Shown here in pieces: positions 8,849-17,103 of a stretch of 41,307 bases of DNA (positions are counted from its first letter, which is position 1; each line of letters opens with the position of its first letter). Origin of the DNA: Phycisphaerae bacterium (GTDB lineage: Bacteria; Planctomycetota; Phycisphaerae; Sedimentisphaerales; Anaerohalosphaeraceae). The translations under genes and the position numbers were made by a program. The stretch is from the NCBI GenBank assembly GCA_014859965.1, contig JACZKQ010000026.1, forward strand, positions 1-41,307, read 5' to 3'. The notes beneath the pieces are model-generated. The model was not told where the DNA came from, did no database searches, and saw only the letters and a list, made by a program, of their open reading frames with translations.

Positions 8849-10234
8849 ATGAGGCAGGGCAAGGTTTATTCACGTCGGGATTTTATGAAGCGTTCGGCCG
8901 GCTCCACATTTGGGGCGGCGGCCGCCGCGAGCCTGTGGGGGACAAGTTCGGCATGGGCGGCCGCCAATGACACCGTACGGGTCGCCGTAATCGGTATCAA
9001 CGGCATGGGGCAGAACCACATCGCCAGTTACTCCGCTCTGAAGAACGTGCAGGTGGCGGCATTGTGCGATGTGGACGAGAACCTCTTCGAGGGGGTCATT
9101 AAAAGACATTTCACCGACAAGGGCAGGCCCCGACCGAAGACGTACACGGACGTTCGTAAGCTGCTGCAGGACAAGGACATCGATGCCGTTTCGATAGTAA
9201 CGCCCAACCACTGGCATTCGTTAGCGGCGATCTGGGCGATCCAGGCGGGTAAGCACGTCTCGGTCGAGAAGCCCTGCTGCCACAACTTCTTCGAGGGTCA
9301 GCAGCTCGTCAAGGCCGCGAAGAAATACAACGTCATCGTCCAGGACGGGGCCGAGCAGCGGAGCAACCCGTGCGGGCAATCGATGGCGGAGTTTCTCCAC
9401 AGCGGCAAGCTGGGCGAAGTCTACCTGGCCAAGGGCCTGTGCTATAAGTGGCGCGACACCATCCGGCACACGCCGGACGAACCGGTGCCTGCGGGCGTGC
9501 ATTACGACCTGTGGTTGGGGCCGGCGTCGAAGCGTCCGTTCTCGCGCAACCGCTTCCATTATAACTGGCACTGGAATTGGGAGTATGGCAACGGAGACAT
9601 GGGCAACCAGGGCGTCCACGAGATGGACGTGGCCCGGTGGGGCCTAGGCGTGAAACTGCCGACGCGGGTGTGTGCGATGGGCGGGCACTTCATGTTCGAC
9701 GACGACCAGAACACGCCGAATACGCTGATGGCGATGTTTGAGTTTGGCAATGAAAGCGGCGGAGGCGACAAGAAGAAGATTCTGCAGTTCGAGACGCGGC
9801 ACTGGATTTCCAATCGGGAAGATGCGATGTGGATCAAAGGCAGCGCCGACACGCGCACCGGCTACATGATCAGCGCCGACAATACCGTCGGCAACCTGTT
9901 CTACGGATCGCAAGGCTACATGGCCAAAACGGTTTCCAATTGGCAGGCCTACATGGGCAGTAAGCGCGAGCCGGGCGCGACAGGCAAGGGCGAGGGCAAC
10001 CATTATCAGAATTACATTACGGCGATTCGCCAGGCCGATCCAAAGGAATACAACAAGAACATTGAAGAGGGCTTCTATTCGTGTGCGCTGATTCACCTTG
10101 GCAACATCTCATACCGCCTTGGCCGGTCTTTGGATTTTGACCCGGTCGCACAGCGGTTCGTCAACGACGATGAAGCCAACGCGATGCTGCGGCGCGAATA
10201 CCGCAAGCCGTTTGTGGTTCTGGATGAAATTTAA
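8849..10234 (+). CDS. Tat-exported Gfo/Idh/MocA-family oxidoreductase
   Basis: A 461-residue NAD(P)-dependent sugar or polyol dehydrogenase-like protein. Its twin-arginine leader (YSRRDFMKRSAGS, about 1-33) implies export with cofactor bound. The Rossmann domain starts at VRVAVIGINGMGQNH (about 45-60), followed by DAVSIVTPNHWH and the family EKP motif (VEKPCCHN). The C-terminal domain (about 165-440) is the usual mixed sheet of the family. The start is well defined: AGGAG at 8837-8841, 7 nt before ATG. First of three tightly spaced genes; the next starts 10 nt after its stop. Substrate unknown. Confidence 0.88.
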   Translation: MRQGKVYSRRDFMKRSAGSTFGAAAAASLWGTSSAWAAANDTVRVAVIGINGMGQNHIASYSALKNVQVAALCDVDENLFEGVIKRHFTDKGRPRPKTYTDVRKLLQDKDIDAVSIVTPNHWHSLAAIWAIQAGKHVSVEKPCCHNFFEGQQLVKAAKKYNVIVQDGAEQRSNPCGQSMAEFLHSGKLGEVYLAKGLCYKWRDTIRHTPDEPVPAGVHYDLWLGPASKRPFSRNRFHYNWHWNWEYGNGDMGNQGVHEMDVARWGLGVKLPTRVCAMGGHFMFDDDQNTPNTLMAMFEFGNESGGGDKKKILQFETRHWISNREDAMWIKGSADTRTGYMISADNTVGNLFYGSQGYMAKTVSNWQAYMGSKREPGATGKGEGNHYQNYITAIRQADPKEYNKNIEEGFYSCALIHLGNISYRLGRSLDFDPVAQRFVNDDEANAMLRREYRKPFVVLDEI

Positions 10235-10244
10235 GGAGAGAGAA

Positions 10245-11489
10245 ATGAGTCGCAGTATTGATCGTCGCAGTTTTTTGAAAACGGCCGCAGGCGGCGCAGT
10301 GGCGATGACCGCCGCGAGCTATTCGCGTGTGCTGGGGGCCAACGAGCGGATCTCCATCGGCGTCATTGGCTGCGGCAGCCGCGGCATCGGAGCGCATATG
10401 GGCGGCATCCAACCGTTCGCCAAGGCCGAGAACGTCGAAGTCACGGCAGTATGCGACCCGTGGAAGGTGCGGCAGGAGATGGCCGCCGCCAAAGCGAAGG
10501 AGACCTACGGCCGTGAGGCGCGTAAGTTTTCGTCGTATCGGGATCTGCTGGCGCTGAAGGACGTCGACGCAGTGATGATTGCCTCATGTGATCACCAGCA
10601 TACAACGCACCTGAAGGCGGCCGCCGAGGCGGGCAAGGATGCGTACTGTGAAAAGCCGCTGGCGATGCGCCTGGACCGGCTGATCGCTGCCGTCGACGCA
10701 GTAAAGAAGCACAAGCGCATCGTGCAGATCGGCACGCAGCTTCGCAGCTTTTCAACGTTTACGGGCTGCCGCGAACTCTACAAAACTGGCATTCTCGGCA
10801 AGGTCGGCCGCATCGAGCAGCATCGCAATGGCGAGAAACCCTACTGGTACCAGTATGTCAAAGATGTGCGGCGCGAGGACGTGGACTGGAAGGAATTTGT
10901 GATGGACGCCTCGGATCGCCCGTTCGATCCGGTGCTCTATTCCGGCTGGTACGGGTATCGCGAGTTTTCGGATGGGCCTGTGCCCGGATTGGGCAGCCAT
11001 TTCATCGACCTGGTCCACTACATCACGGGCGCCGAATTCCCCACCGACTGCATGTGCACGGGCGGCACGTTCACGTGGAAGGATGAGAACAAGTTCACAA
11101 ATCCCGACCACGTATCGGCCTTGTGGCGATACCCGGAGGGATTCATGGTCGAGTACTCGACGAACTTCGGCAACGGCAGCGGCAACAGCTTCAAGATGTT
11201 CGGCGACGTCGGCGTAATGGACATGGTCAACTGGAACGCCCCGGTACTGACAGCGGAGGGTGCGCCGAAACGCATGGGTCAGATTCGCGGCCAGCAGCCT
11301 GTCAAGGAAGTGCCCACTCCGGACCACTTCCTCAACTGGCTGCAATGCCTGCGGACACGCGAGGAGCCCAACGCCGGCCTCGACGCGGGTTATCAGCATG
11401 CCGTTGCAGTCATTATGGCGATGATGTCGTATGACTCGGGTAAGCGGATGATTTATGACCGTGACAAACGCGAAATTTGTGAAGGGTAA
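10245..11489 (+). CDS. Tat-exported Gfo/Idh/MocA-family oxidoreductase (second copy)
   Basis: A 414-residue paralogue of the preceding gene. Its twin-arginine signal is SIDRRSFLKTAAGG. The nucleotide-binding strand is ISIGVIGCGSRG, and the family lysine motif is CEKPLAM. The frame reaches back to 10098 inside the previous gene, but AAGGAG at 10233-10238 and the ATG at 10245 fix the start. A stretch with GPVPGLGSHFIDLVH in the C-terminal domain is typical of the planctomycete subgroup. Two adjacent paralogues suggest successive oxidation steps, or oxidation and re-reduction, on the same exported sugar; this is inference. Confidence 0.88.
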   Translation: MSRSIDRRSFLKTAAGGAVAMTAASYSRVLGANERISIGVIGCGSRGIGAHMGGIQPFAKAENVEVTAVCDPWKVRQEMAAAKAKETYGREARKFSSYRDLLALKDVDAVMIASCDHQHTTHLKAAAEAGKDAYCEKPLAMRLDRLIAAVDAVKKHKRIVQIGTQLRSFSTFTGCRELYKTGILGKVGRIEQHRNGEKPYWYQYVKDVRREDVDWKEFVMDASDRPFDPVLYSGWYGYREFSDGPVPGLGSHFIDLVHYITGAEFPTDCMCTGGTFTWKDENKFTNPDHVSALWRYPEGFMVEYSTNFGNGSGNSFKMFGDVGVMDMVNWNAPVLTAEGAPKRMGQIRGQQPVKEVPTPDHFLNWLQCLRTREEPNAGLDAGYQHAVAVIMAMMSYDSGKRMIYDRDKREICEG

Positions 11490-11508
11490 CCGGACGGAGG
11501 ACAGATCG

Positions 11509-13764
11509 ATGCACAGGGATCATTTATCGCGGCGCGAGTTTCTCGAACTGGGTGCGGTGGCGGGCGCGGCGGGGCTTGGACTGCCGTCGCTGTCGTTCGG
11601 GGCCGCAGCGGAAGACGACAAAGGCGAAGAACCCTGGCAGATCGGAATCTATACCCGACCGTGGGACAAGTACGATTACCGCGTGGCACTGGATGCGATT
11701 GCCGAGGCCGGTTTCAAGTATGTCGGCCTCATGACCACAAAGGGCGGGCTGGTGATCAGTGCGAACACCACGATGGAAGAAGCCCAGGAAGTCAATCGTC
11801 AGATCAAGGCCCGTGGACTAAAGGTTGTGTCAATCTATGGCGGCGATATACCTGTGAACAAATCGCTGGCCGCGGGCATCGAGGGCATGAAGAAGCTCAT
11901 CGACAACTGCGCCGCATGCGGTTCGACAAACCTGCTCATGGGCGGCACCGGCAACGAGAAACTCTATGACGTCTACTATCAGGCGATCAGGGAATGCTGC
12001 AACTACGCCGCCGAGAAAGGCGTCGGCATCAGCGTCAAACCCCACGGCGGCCTCAACGCCACCGGGCCCCAGTGCCGCAAAACGATCGAAATGGTCGGGC
12101 ACGAGAACTTCCGCATCTACTACGACGCGGGCAACATCTATTACTATTCCGACGCCAAACTGAGCCCCGTCGACGATGCCCCGCAGGTGGACGGCCTGGT
12201 GAGCGGCTGGTGTATCAAGGATTACATCCATCCGAAGAACGTGGCGGTGACGCCAGGAACGGGGATGGTCGACTTTGGCGCCGTATTCGATCTGCTGCAA
12301 AAAGGTGGCTTCCGAAAAGGCCCGCTGGTTGTGGAATGTTTGACGCCCGGCGACGAAAAGCACCTGATCGAAGAAGCGAAAAAGGCCCGGCGATTTCTGG
12401 AGAAACTGACACAAGGCGGCTCAGGCCAGAAGGCCCCGGCGGCGATGCTGCACGCGGGTACCGCCGTGATAGATATCACCCCGCCCGTCGGCTACCGCAT
12501 GAGCGGTTATTTTCATGAGCGGCTCAGCACCGGCACGCTGAACCCGCTGCACGCCAAGGCGCTTGTGCTCAAACAGGGCGGCGAGCGCCTGGCCGTCGTC
12601 TGCTGCGATATCATCGGCCTGTCGCCTGAGGTAACCGGATGTGCGCGGCAAATCGCCGCTGAAAGGACGGGCATCCCGCCGGCAAACATGCTCATCGCCG
12701 CCACCCACAGCCACACCGGGCCGCTGTACTGGGGAGCCATGCGAAAGCACTTCCACGACAAGGCGGTCGCCGAAACGGGCGCCGACGCTTGCGAGCCCTT
12801 CGACTATGCGGACCAGTTTGCCCGCCGAATTGCGGAGGCCGTCTGCAAGGCGGATGAGGCTGCAAAACCGGTCGCACTGCGCGCCGGTTCACTGCGGCAG
12901 GACGACCTGTCCTTCAATCGCCGGTTCCACATGAAAGACGGCACGGTGCGGTTCAATCCGGGTGTGCTCAATCCCGACATTGTCAAAGCGGCGGGGCCGA
13001 TCGATCCCGAAGTTGGCGTGGTCTTTGTTGACGACGCAGCCACCGGCAAACCGGCCGCGGCGATAGTGAATTTCGCCCTTCATCTGGATACGACCGGAGG
13101 AACACTGTACGCGGCGGACTACCCGTTCTATGTTGAGCAGACGCTTCGCCGGCAATACGGCGATGACTTCATCCTCTTCTTCGGCGCCGGAACCTGCGGC
13201 GACATCAACCACATCGATGTCACTACAAAGGAGCGGCTCAAGACCGAAACTATCGGCACAACCTTAGGACAGACGGTCCTTAGCGGAGCGGCAGGGCTCA
13301 CCGCGGTGGCCTCCGCGATCGCGGCACGGAGCGCAACCGTCGAAGCCCCGCTGCAGCGGTACAGCCCCGAAGAACTTAATTGGGCCAAAGCCAGCATCAA
13401 CAAGATTGGCACGCCCGAGTTGCCGTTCCTCGAACAGGTCCGGGCCTATAAGCTCCTGGCCCTGGAGCTGCGCGGCGGCGACACCATTCCTCTTGAAGTC
13501 CAGGTGCTGCGATTAGGCCCGGACCTGGCGATCGTTGGCCTGCCGGGCGAGGTCTTCGTCGACCTGGGCCTGGCGATCAAACGACGCAGCCCGTTCAAGA
13601 CAACGGTGGTCATTGAACTCTGCCAGGACGCCCCCGGCTACATCCCCACAAAAAAGGCCTTTGCTGAAGGCAGCTACGAAACGGTCAACTCCCGCATCGC
13701 CCCGGGCGGCGGCGAAATATTGGTTGAAAAAGCAGTGCAGCTCCTCAAAGCGCTGCACGATTAA
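11509..13764 (+). CDS. fusion: isomerase-like TIM barrel + neutral ceramidase-like domain, Tat-exported
   Basis: A 751-residue two-part protein. After a Tat signal (HLSRREFLELGAVAGA) comes a xylose-isomerase-like TIM barrel (about 42-300), with SVKPHGG (H179), IYYDAGN (D206) and LVVECLTPG (E276) as likely metal ligands. From about 313 a second complete domain follows, like the catalytic part of neutral/alkaline ceramidases: AGTAVIDITPPVGYRMSGY, VCCDIIGLS, ATHSHTGP (H400, H402), NFALHLDTTGG (H525) and GAGTCGDINHID (560-571). Ceramidase-like proteins in Planctomycetota are common and need not act on ceramide. The frame has no internal stop. CGGAGG precedes the ATG, 19 nt after the previous gene, so this is the third gene of the operon. 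The last step may be hydrolysis of an amide or ester, which is inference. Confidence 0.8.
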   Translation: MHRDHLSRREFLELGAVAGAAGLGLPSLSFGAAAEDDKGEEPWQIGIYTRPWDKYDYRVALDAIAEAGFKYVGLMTTKGGLVISANTTMEEAQEVNRQIKARGLKVVSIYGGDIPVNKSLAAGIEGMKKLIDNCAACGSTNLLMGGTGNEKLYDVYYQAIRECCNYAAEKGVGISVKPHGGLNATGPQCRKTIEMVGHENFRIYYDAGNIYYYSDAKLSPVDDAPQVDGLVSGWCIKDYIHPKNVAVTPGTGMVDFGAVFDLLQKGGFRKGPLVVECLTPGDEKHLIEEAKKARRFLEKLTQGGSGQKAPAAMLHAGTAVIDITPPVGYRMSGYFHERLSTGTLNPLHAKALVLKQGGERLAVVCCDIIGLSPEVTGCARQIAAERTGIPPANMLIAATHSHTGPLYWGAMRKHFHDKAVAETGADACEPFDYADQFARRIAEAVCKADEAAKPVALRAGSLRQDDLSFNRRFHMKDGTVRFNPGVLNPDIVKAAGPIDPEVGVVFVDDAATGKPAAAIVNFALHLDTTGGTLYAADYPFYVEQTLRRQYGDDFILFFGAGTCGDINHIDVTTKERLKTETIGTTLGQTVLSGAAGLTAVASAIAARSATVEAPLQRYSPEELNWAKASINKIGTPELPFLEQVRAYKLLALELRGGDTIPLEVQVLRLGPDLAIVGLPGEVFVDLGLAIKRRSPFKTTVVIELCQDAPGYIPTKKAFAEGSYETVNSRIAPGGGEILVEKAVQLLKALHD

Positions 13765-13958
13765 AGCAATCCAGCCCAGCTCACTGAACAGCGAAAACCT
13801 TACGGCAGGCCTGACGTACCGTACCTGTGCCAGCGGGGGTCGAATACCGAACAAAACTGTTGCCTGAACAGCGAGACAGCGTTAAGATAGCGACTCCGCG
13901 CTACAGAATAAGCAAGTTTTGGTCCGGATATCCGAAAATAAAACAGATTGAGGTGAAC

Positions 13959-14813
13959 GTGTCGCATCGTATCGTATCGAAAAAGCAGCTTTCGGAGCAT
14001 GTCTTCACCATGGAGGTGGAGGCCCCTCTGGTCGCGCAGGCGCGTCGGCCGGGGCAGTTCGTGATTGTGGGCGTCAGCGATGACTATGGCGAACGGATCC
14101 CCCTGACCATCGCCGGGGCGGATACCGCAAAAGGAACAATTCGGCTCATCTGGCAGCGGGTAGGAAAAAGCACCAGCGAGATGGCTGATCTGAAGATCGG
14201 CGAGACGCTGGGTTATGTTGCCGGTCCCCTCGGCAAGCCTACCCATATCGAAAATTTCGGCACCGTCGTGTGCATCGGCGGCGGCATCGGCAACGCCCCG
14301 CTCTTACCCATAGCCCGCGGCATGAAGGAGGCGGGCAACACCGTCATCAGCATTCTCGGCGCACGCACGAAGGAATTGGTGATCCTCGAGGACGAGTTTG
14401 CGGCCTTCAGCGACGAACTGATCGTCGTCACCGACGACGGCTCGCACGGGCGCAAAGCCCTGGTGACCGAGCCGCTGGCTGAAATCTGCGGCCGCGACCC
14501 GAAGCCCGCCCTGGCAGTGGCGATCGGCCCGGCCATCATGATGAAGTTCTGCTGCGAGACCACTCGCAAATTTGCCGTACCCACACAGGTTTCGCTCAAT
14601 ACCATCATGGTTGACGGCACAGGCATGTGCGGCGGCTGTCGCGTGGAAGTCGGAGGCCAAACGAAATTCGTCTGCGTGGACGGGCCGGAATTCGACGGTC
14701 ATGAGGTCAACTTCGACATTATGATGAAGCGTCTGAGTGCCTACCGGAACCTGGAACAGAAGGCACACGAAGCATATAAACAACACCGCTGCAGGATCGG
14801 CCTGAACGATTGA
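13959..14813 (+). CDS. nfnA: NfnA-type ferredoxin-NADP reductase subunit (GltB/SudB-like)
   Basis: The 284-residue small subunit of the NADH-dependent reduced-ferredoxin:NADP+ oxidoreductase (Nfn), an electron-bifurcating flavoprotein of anaerobes. It shows the FAD-binding RRPGQFV and ERIPLTIAG motifs, the NAD-binding VCIGGGIGNAPLLP and a C-terminal D-x3-C-x2-C-x11-C set (about D220, C224, C227, C239) that holds a [2Fe-2S] cluster. The start is taken as GTG at 13959, with GAGG 5 nt before it; an in-frame GTG lies two codons earlier. nfnB follows 35 nt downstream. The same fold serves dihydroorotate dehydrogenase electron-transfer subunits, but the partner gene settles the call. Confidence 0.88.
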   Translation: MSHRIVSKKQLSEHVFTMEVEAPLVAQARRPGQFVIVGVSDDYGERIPLTIAGADTAKGTIRLIWQRVGKSTSEMADLKIGETLGYVAGPLGKPTHIENFGTVVCIGGGIGNAPLLPIARGMKEAGNTVISILGARTKELVILEDEFAAFSDELIVVTDDGSHGRKALVTEPLAEICGRDPKPALAVAIGPAIMMKFCCETTRKFAVPTQVSLNTIMVDGTGMCGGCRVEVGGQTKFVCVDGPEFDGHEVNFDIMMKRLSAYRNLEQKAHEAYKQHRCRIGLND

Positions 14814-14848
14814 ACCCCGCCTCGCGGAAGAGACATTGAGGATAAAAA

Positions 14849-16321
14849 GTGAGCGACGACAGAACATTGCTGAACGAACTGCTTGAGAAGCAAAAAGCCG
14901 GCGGACTCAAACCCTCCGACCGCTATGCGATACCGCCCCAGCCCATGCCCGCCCAGGAAGCCTCCGAACGGCGCAGCAACATCAGCGAAGTGGCCCAGGG
15001 GTATACTGAAACGCAGGCGCGATTGGAGGCCATGCGCTGCCTCCAGTGCAAGACCGCGCCCTGCATGGAAGGCTGCCCGGTGCGCATCCGCATCAAGGAT
15101 TTTGTAACGGCGATCGCCGAGGGCCAGTACGGTGAGGCCCTGGCGATCATCAAAGAGAATTCGCTGCTGCCGGCGGTCTGTGGGCGGGTGTGTCCGCAGG
15201 AAGTGCAGTGTCAGGAAAAATGCACCGTCGGCAAGAAATTCAAGGACGTCGATAAGGCGGTCGCCATCGGGCGGCTGGAGCGTTTCGCCGCCGACCGCGC
15301 AGGCGCAGCACCGGCTGTTCCGCAAGTCGCCGCGCCGACCGGCAAAAAGGTGGCGATCATCGGCTCCGGGCCCGGCAGCATCGTCGCGGCCGCGGACACG
15401 CGGAGGGCCGGCCACGAAGTCACCGTCTTCGAGGCGTTCCACAAGCCCGGCGGCGTCATGGTCTACGGCATTCCGGAGTTTCGCCTGCCCAAGGCTATCG
15501 TCCAGCAGGAGATCGACGTACTTAAGCAGATGGGCGTCGAAATCGTCTGCAACTTCGTCGTCGGACGCACGCGGACGGTCGACCAATTGATGAAAGACGA
15601 CGGCTTTGACGCCGTCTATGTCGGCGTGGGCGCGGGGCTGCCGAGTTTCATGAACATTCCCGGCGAGCACCTCATCGGCGTGTACAGCGCCAACGAATAC
15701 CTCACACGGGCCAACCTGATGAAGGCCTACAACTTCGGCAAAGGCGCAGACACCCCCATAGCCGTCAGCAAACGCGTCGCCGTATTGGGCGGCGGCAATG
15801 TGGCGATGGACGCGGCCCGGACCGCGCTGCGATTGGGCGCCGAGAAGGTCTACCTTGTCTATCGGCGAAGCGAAAAAGAAATGCCTGCACGCCTCGAGGA
15901 GGTCCACCACGCCAAAGAAGAAGGCGTCGATTTCCGCATCCTGCAGAATCCCAAGCGCATTCTGGGCAACGGCGACGGAAATGTGGCGGGCATGGAGTGT
16001 CTCAAGTATGAGCTGGGCGAGCCGGACAGTTCCGGTCGGCGTCGTCCGGTCCCCATTGAGGGCAGCGAATTTACGCTCGACGTGGACACGGTCATCGTGG
16101 CCATCGGCAACGGCGCCAACCCGCTCATCGGCCAGACCACACCCGGCCTGGAACTCAATAAATGGGGCAACATCGTCGTCGATGAGAAATGCAAAACCAG
16201 CCTCGAAGGCGTCTACGCCGGCGGCGACATCGTTCTCGGGGCCGCAACCGTCATCCTGGCAATGGGCCAGGGCCGAACAGCCGCGGCCGCAATAAACGAG
16301 TATCTGGCGAGCAAGGCCTGA
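14849..16321 (+). CDS. nfnB: NfnB / GltA-type NADPH oxidoreductase, iron-sulfur flavoprotein
   Basis: A 490-residue partner of the preceding gene, annotated in many genomes as NADPH-dependent glutamate synthase small chain (GltA). Two N-terminal cysteine sets (C64, C67, C72, C76 and C111, C115, C121, C125) bind [4Fe-4S] clusters. Then come the FAD dinucleotide-binding GSGPGSI loop, the NADPH-binding GGGNVAMDAART loop and the closing GGDIVLGAATVILAMGQG segment. It starts with GTG at 14849 after a GAGG-like ribosome site. Without a large glutamate synthase chain here, and with nfnA beside it, the Nfn function is favoured over glutamate synthase. Confidence 0.9.
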   Translation: MSDDRTLLNELLEKQKAGGLKPSDRYAIPPQPMPAQEASERRSNISEVAQGYTETQARLEAMRCLQCKTAPCMEGCPVRIRIKDFVTAIAEGQYGEALAIIKENSLLPAVCGRVCPQEVQCQEKCTVGKKFKDVDKAVAIGRLERFAADRAGAAPAVPQVAAPTGKKVAIIGSGPGSIVAAADTRRAGHEVTVFEAFHKPGGVMVYGIPEFRLPKAIVQQEIDVLKQMGVEIVCNFVVGRTRTVDQLMKDDGFDAVYVGVGAGLPSFMNIPGEHLIGVYSANEYLTRANLMKAYNFGKGADTPIAVSKRVAVLGGGNVAMDAARTALRLGAEKVYLVYRRSEKEMPARLEEVHHAKEEGVDFRILQNPKRILGNGDGNVAGMECLKYELGEPDSSGRRRPVPIEGSEFTLDVDTVIVAIGNGANPLIGQTTPGLELNKWGNIVVDEKCKTSLEGVYAGGDIVLGAATVILAMGQGRTAAAAINEYLASKA

Positions 16322-16427
16322 GCGGATATAAAAACAGCGACGGCAGGTGGGGCTTGCCCGCCACTTGACACGGGTGGGAGACCTTGCCCTGCCGGTCAAG
16401 CAGATTATCAGGAATGGAGGTTGTGGT

Positions 16428-17072
16428 ATGGAAAGCATGAAGACAGCGGTTGTAATCGCGGCGGTTTTTGGCATGAGTCTGGGTGCAGCGGCCTCGACCT
16501 CATGTGATCAGAAGTTTACTTTTCTCGGCCTGACCAGGGGCTCGCAGCCGATCCTGTGGGTCGCCGAGGAACTGGGCGGCGAGTGCCTGTCCACGCAACT
16601 GGTCCAGGTCATCCTCGACGATCCAAACGCGGTCACGGTTTCCACGGAAATACCCTCGCGCCAGGTCACGTGGCTTAAAGACGCCATGAAGCAATTCGCC
16701 ACCGAGGCGGCACGGCCGCTGGACGACGTGCAAGGACTTTGGATGGCCCGCGGAGCAACCTGGTATGTCAAACCGCCGAACCCCCGCAGCGATCTGTCGC
16801 TCGCTTTTTCAGCGCATGTGGCGGGCGGTGGCAGCAATGGCATTAGCTGGAACAAGGAACGCGGCCTCAAGGGCGTCGTCGCGCCGGAGGTCGGCAACGC
16901 CGGCGCCCGGCTGATCTACTCCTACCCCGCCGGGCTCTATTTCAACTACACAATTTCGCAGGCGTATTTTTTTCCCCGGTCCGGCCATCTTGTCGTTTTC
17001 ACACACCAGAAGCTGTTGGCGGTGGGACTGGACACGATGCACGGCTTCATGGTGCTCAAGATCACACAGTAA
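16428..17072 (+). CDS. secreted protein of unknown function
   Basis: A 214-residue protein with a clear signal peptide (about 1-23, core TAVVIAAVFGMSLGAAA). The mature part has no cofactor motif or family I recognise. It contains GLTRGSQPILWVAEEL near the start, a loop rich in Gly (VAGGGSNGISWN) and ends in a predicted beta-strand. A strong GGAGG lies 7 nt before the ATG at 16428. The gene is 106 nt after nfnB in the same direction and may share its transcript. A bidirectional terminator hairpin follows at once. Probably a soluble periplasmic or extracellular beta-rich protein. Confidence 0.65.
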   Translation: MESMKTAVVIAAVFGMSLGAAASTSCDQKFTFLGLTRGSQPILWVAEELGGECLSTQLVQVILDDPNAVTVSTEIPSRQVTWLKDAMKQFATEAARPLDDVQGLWMARGATWYVKPPNPRSDLSLAFSAHVAGGGSNGISWNKERGLKGVVAPEVGNAGARLIYSYPAGLYFNYTISQAYFFPRSGHLVVFTHQKLLAVGLDTMHGFMVLKITQ

Positions 17073-17075
17073 ATC

Positions 17076-17103
17076 CTGAGACCAGCGTTCCTGTTGGTCT
17101 CAG
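17076..17103. terminator. bidirectional terminator between convergent genes
   Basis: A perfect 9-bp inverted repeat, CTGAGACCA with TGGTCTCAG, has a 10-nt loop. It starts 4 nt after the stop of the plus-strand gene and overlaps the stop codon (17102..17100) of the minus-strand gene. The position suits a shared terminator, although neither side has a strong T run. Confidence 0.5.

Noticed and set aside
14741-16474. 577-codon open frame opposite nfnB
   Set aside because: Shadow frame spanning the end of nfnA, all of nfnB and the intergenic region; no domain.
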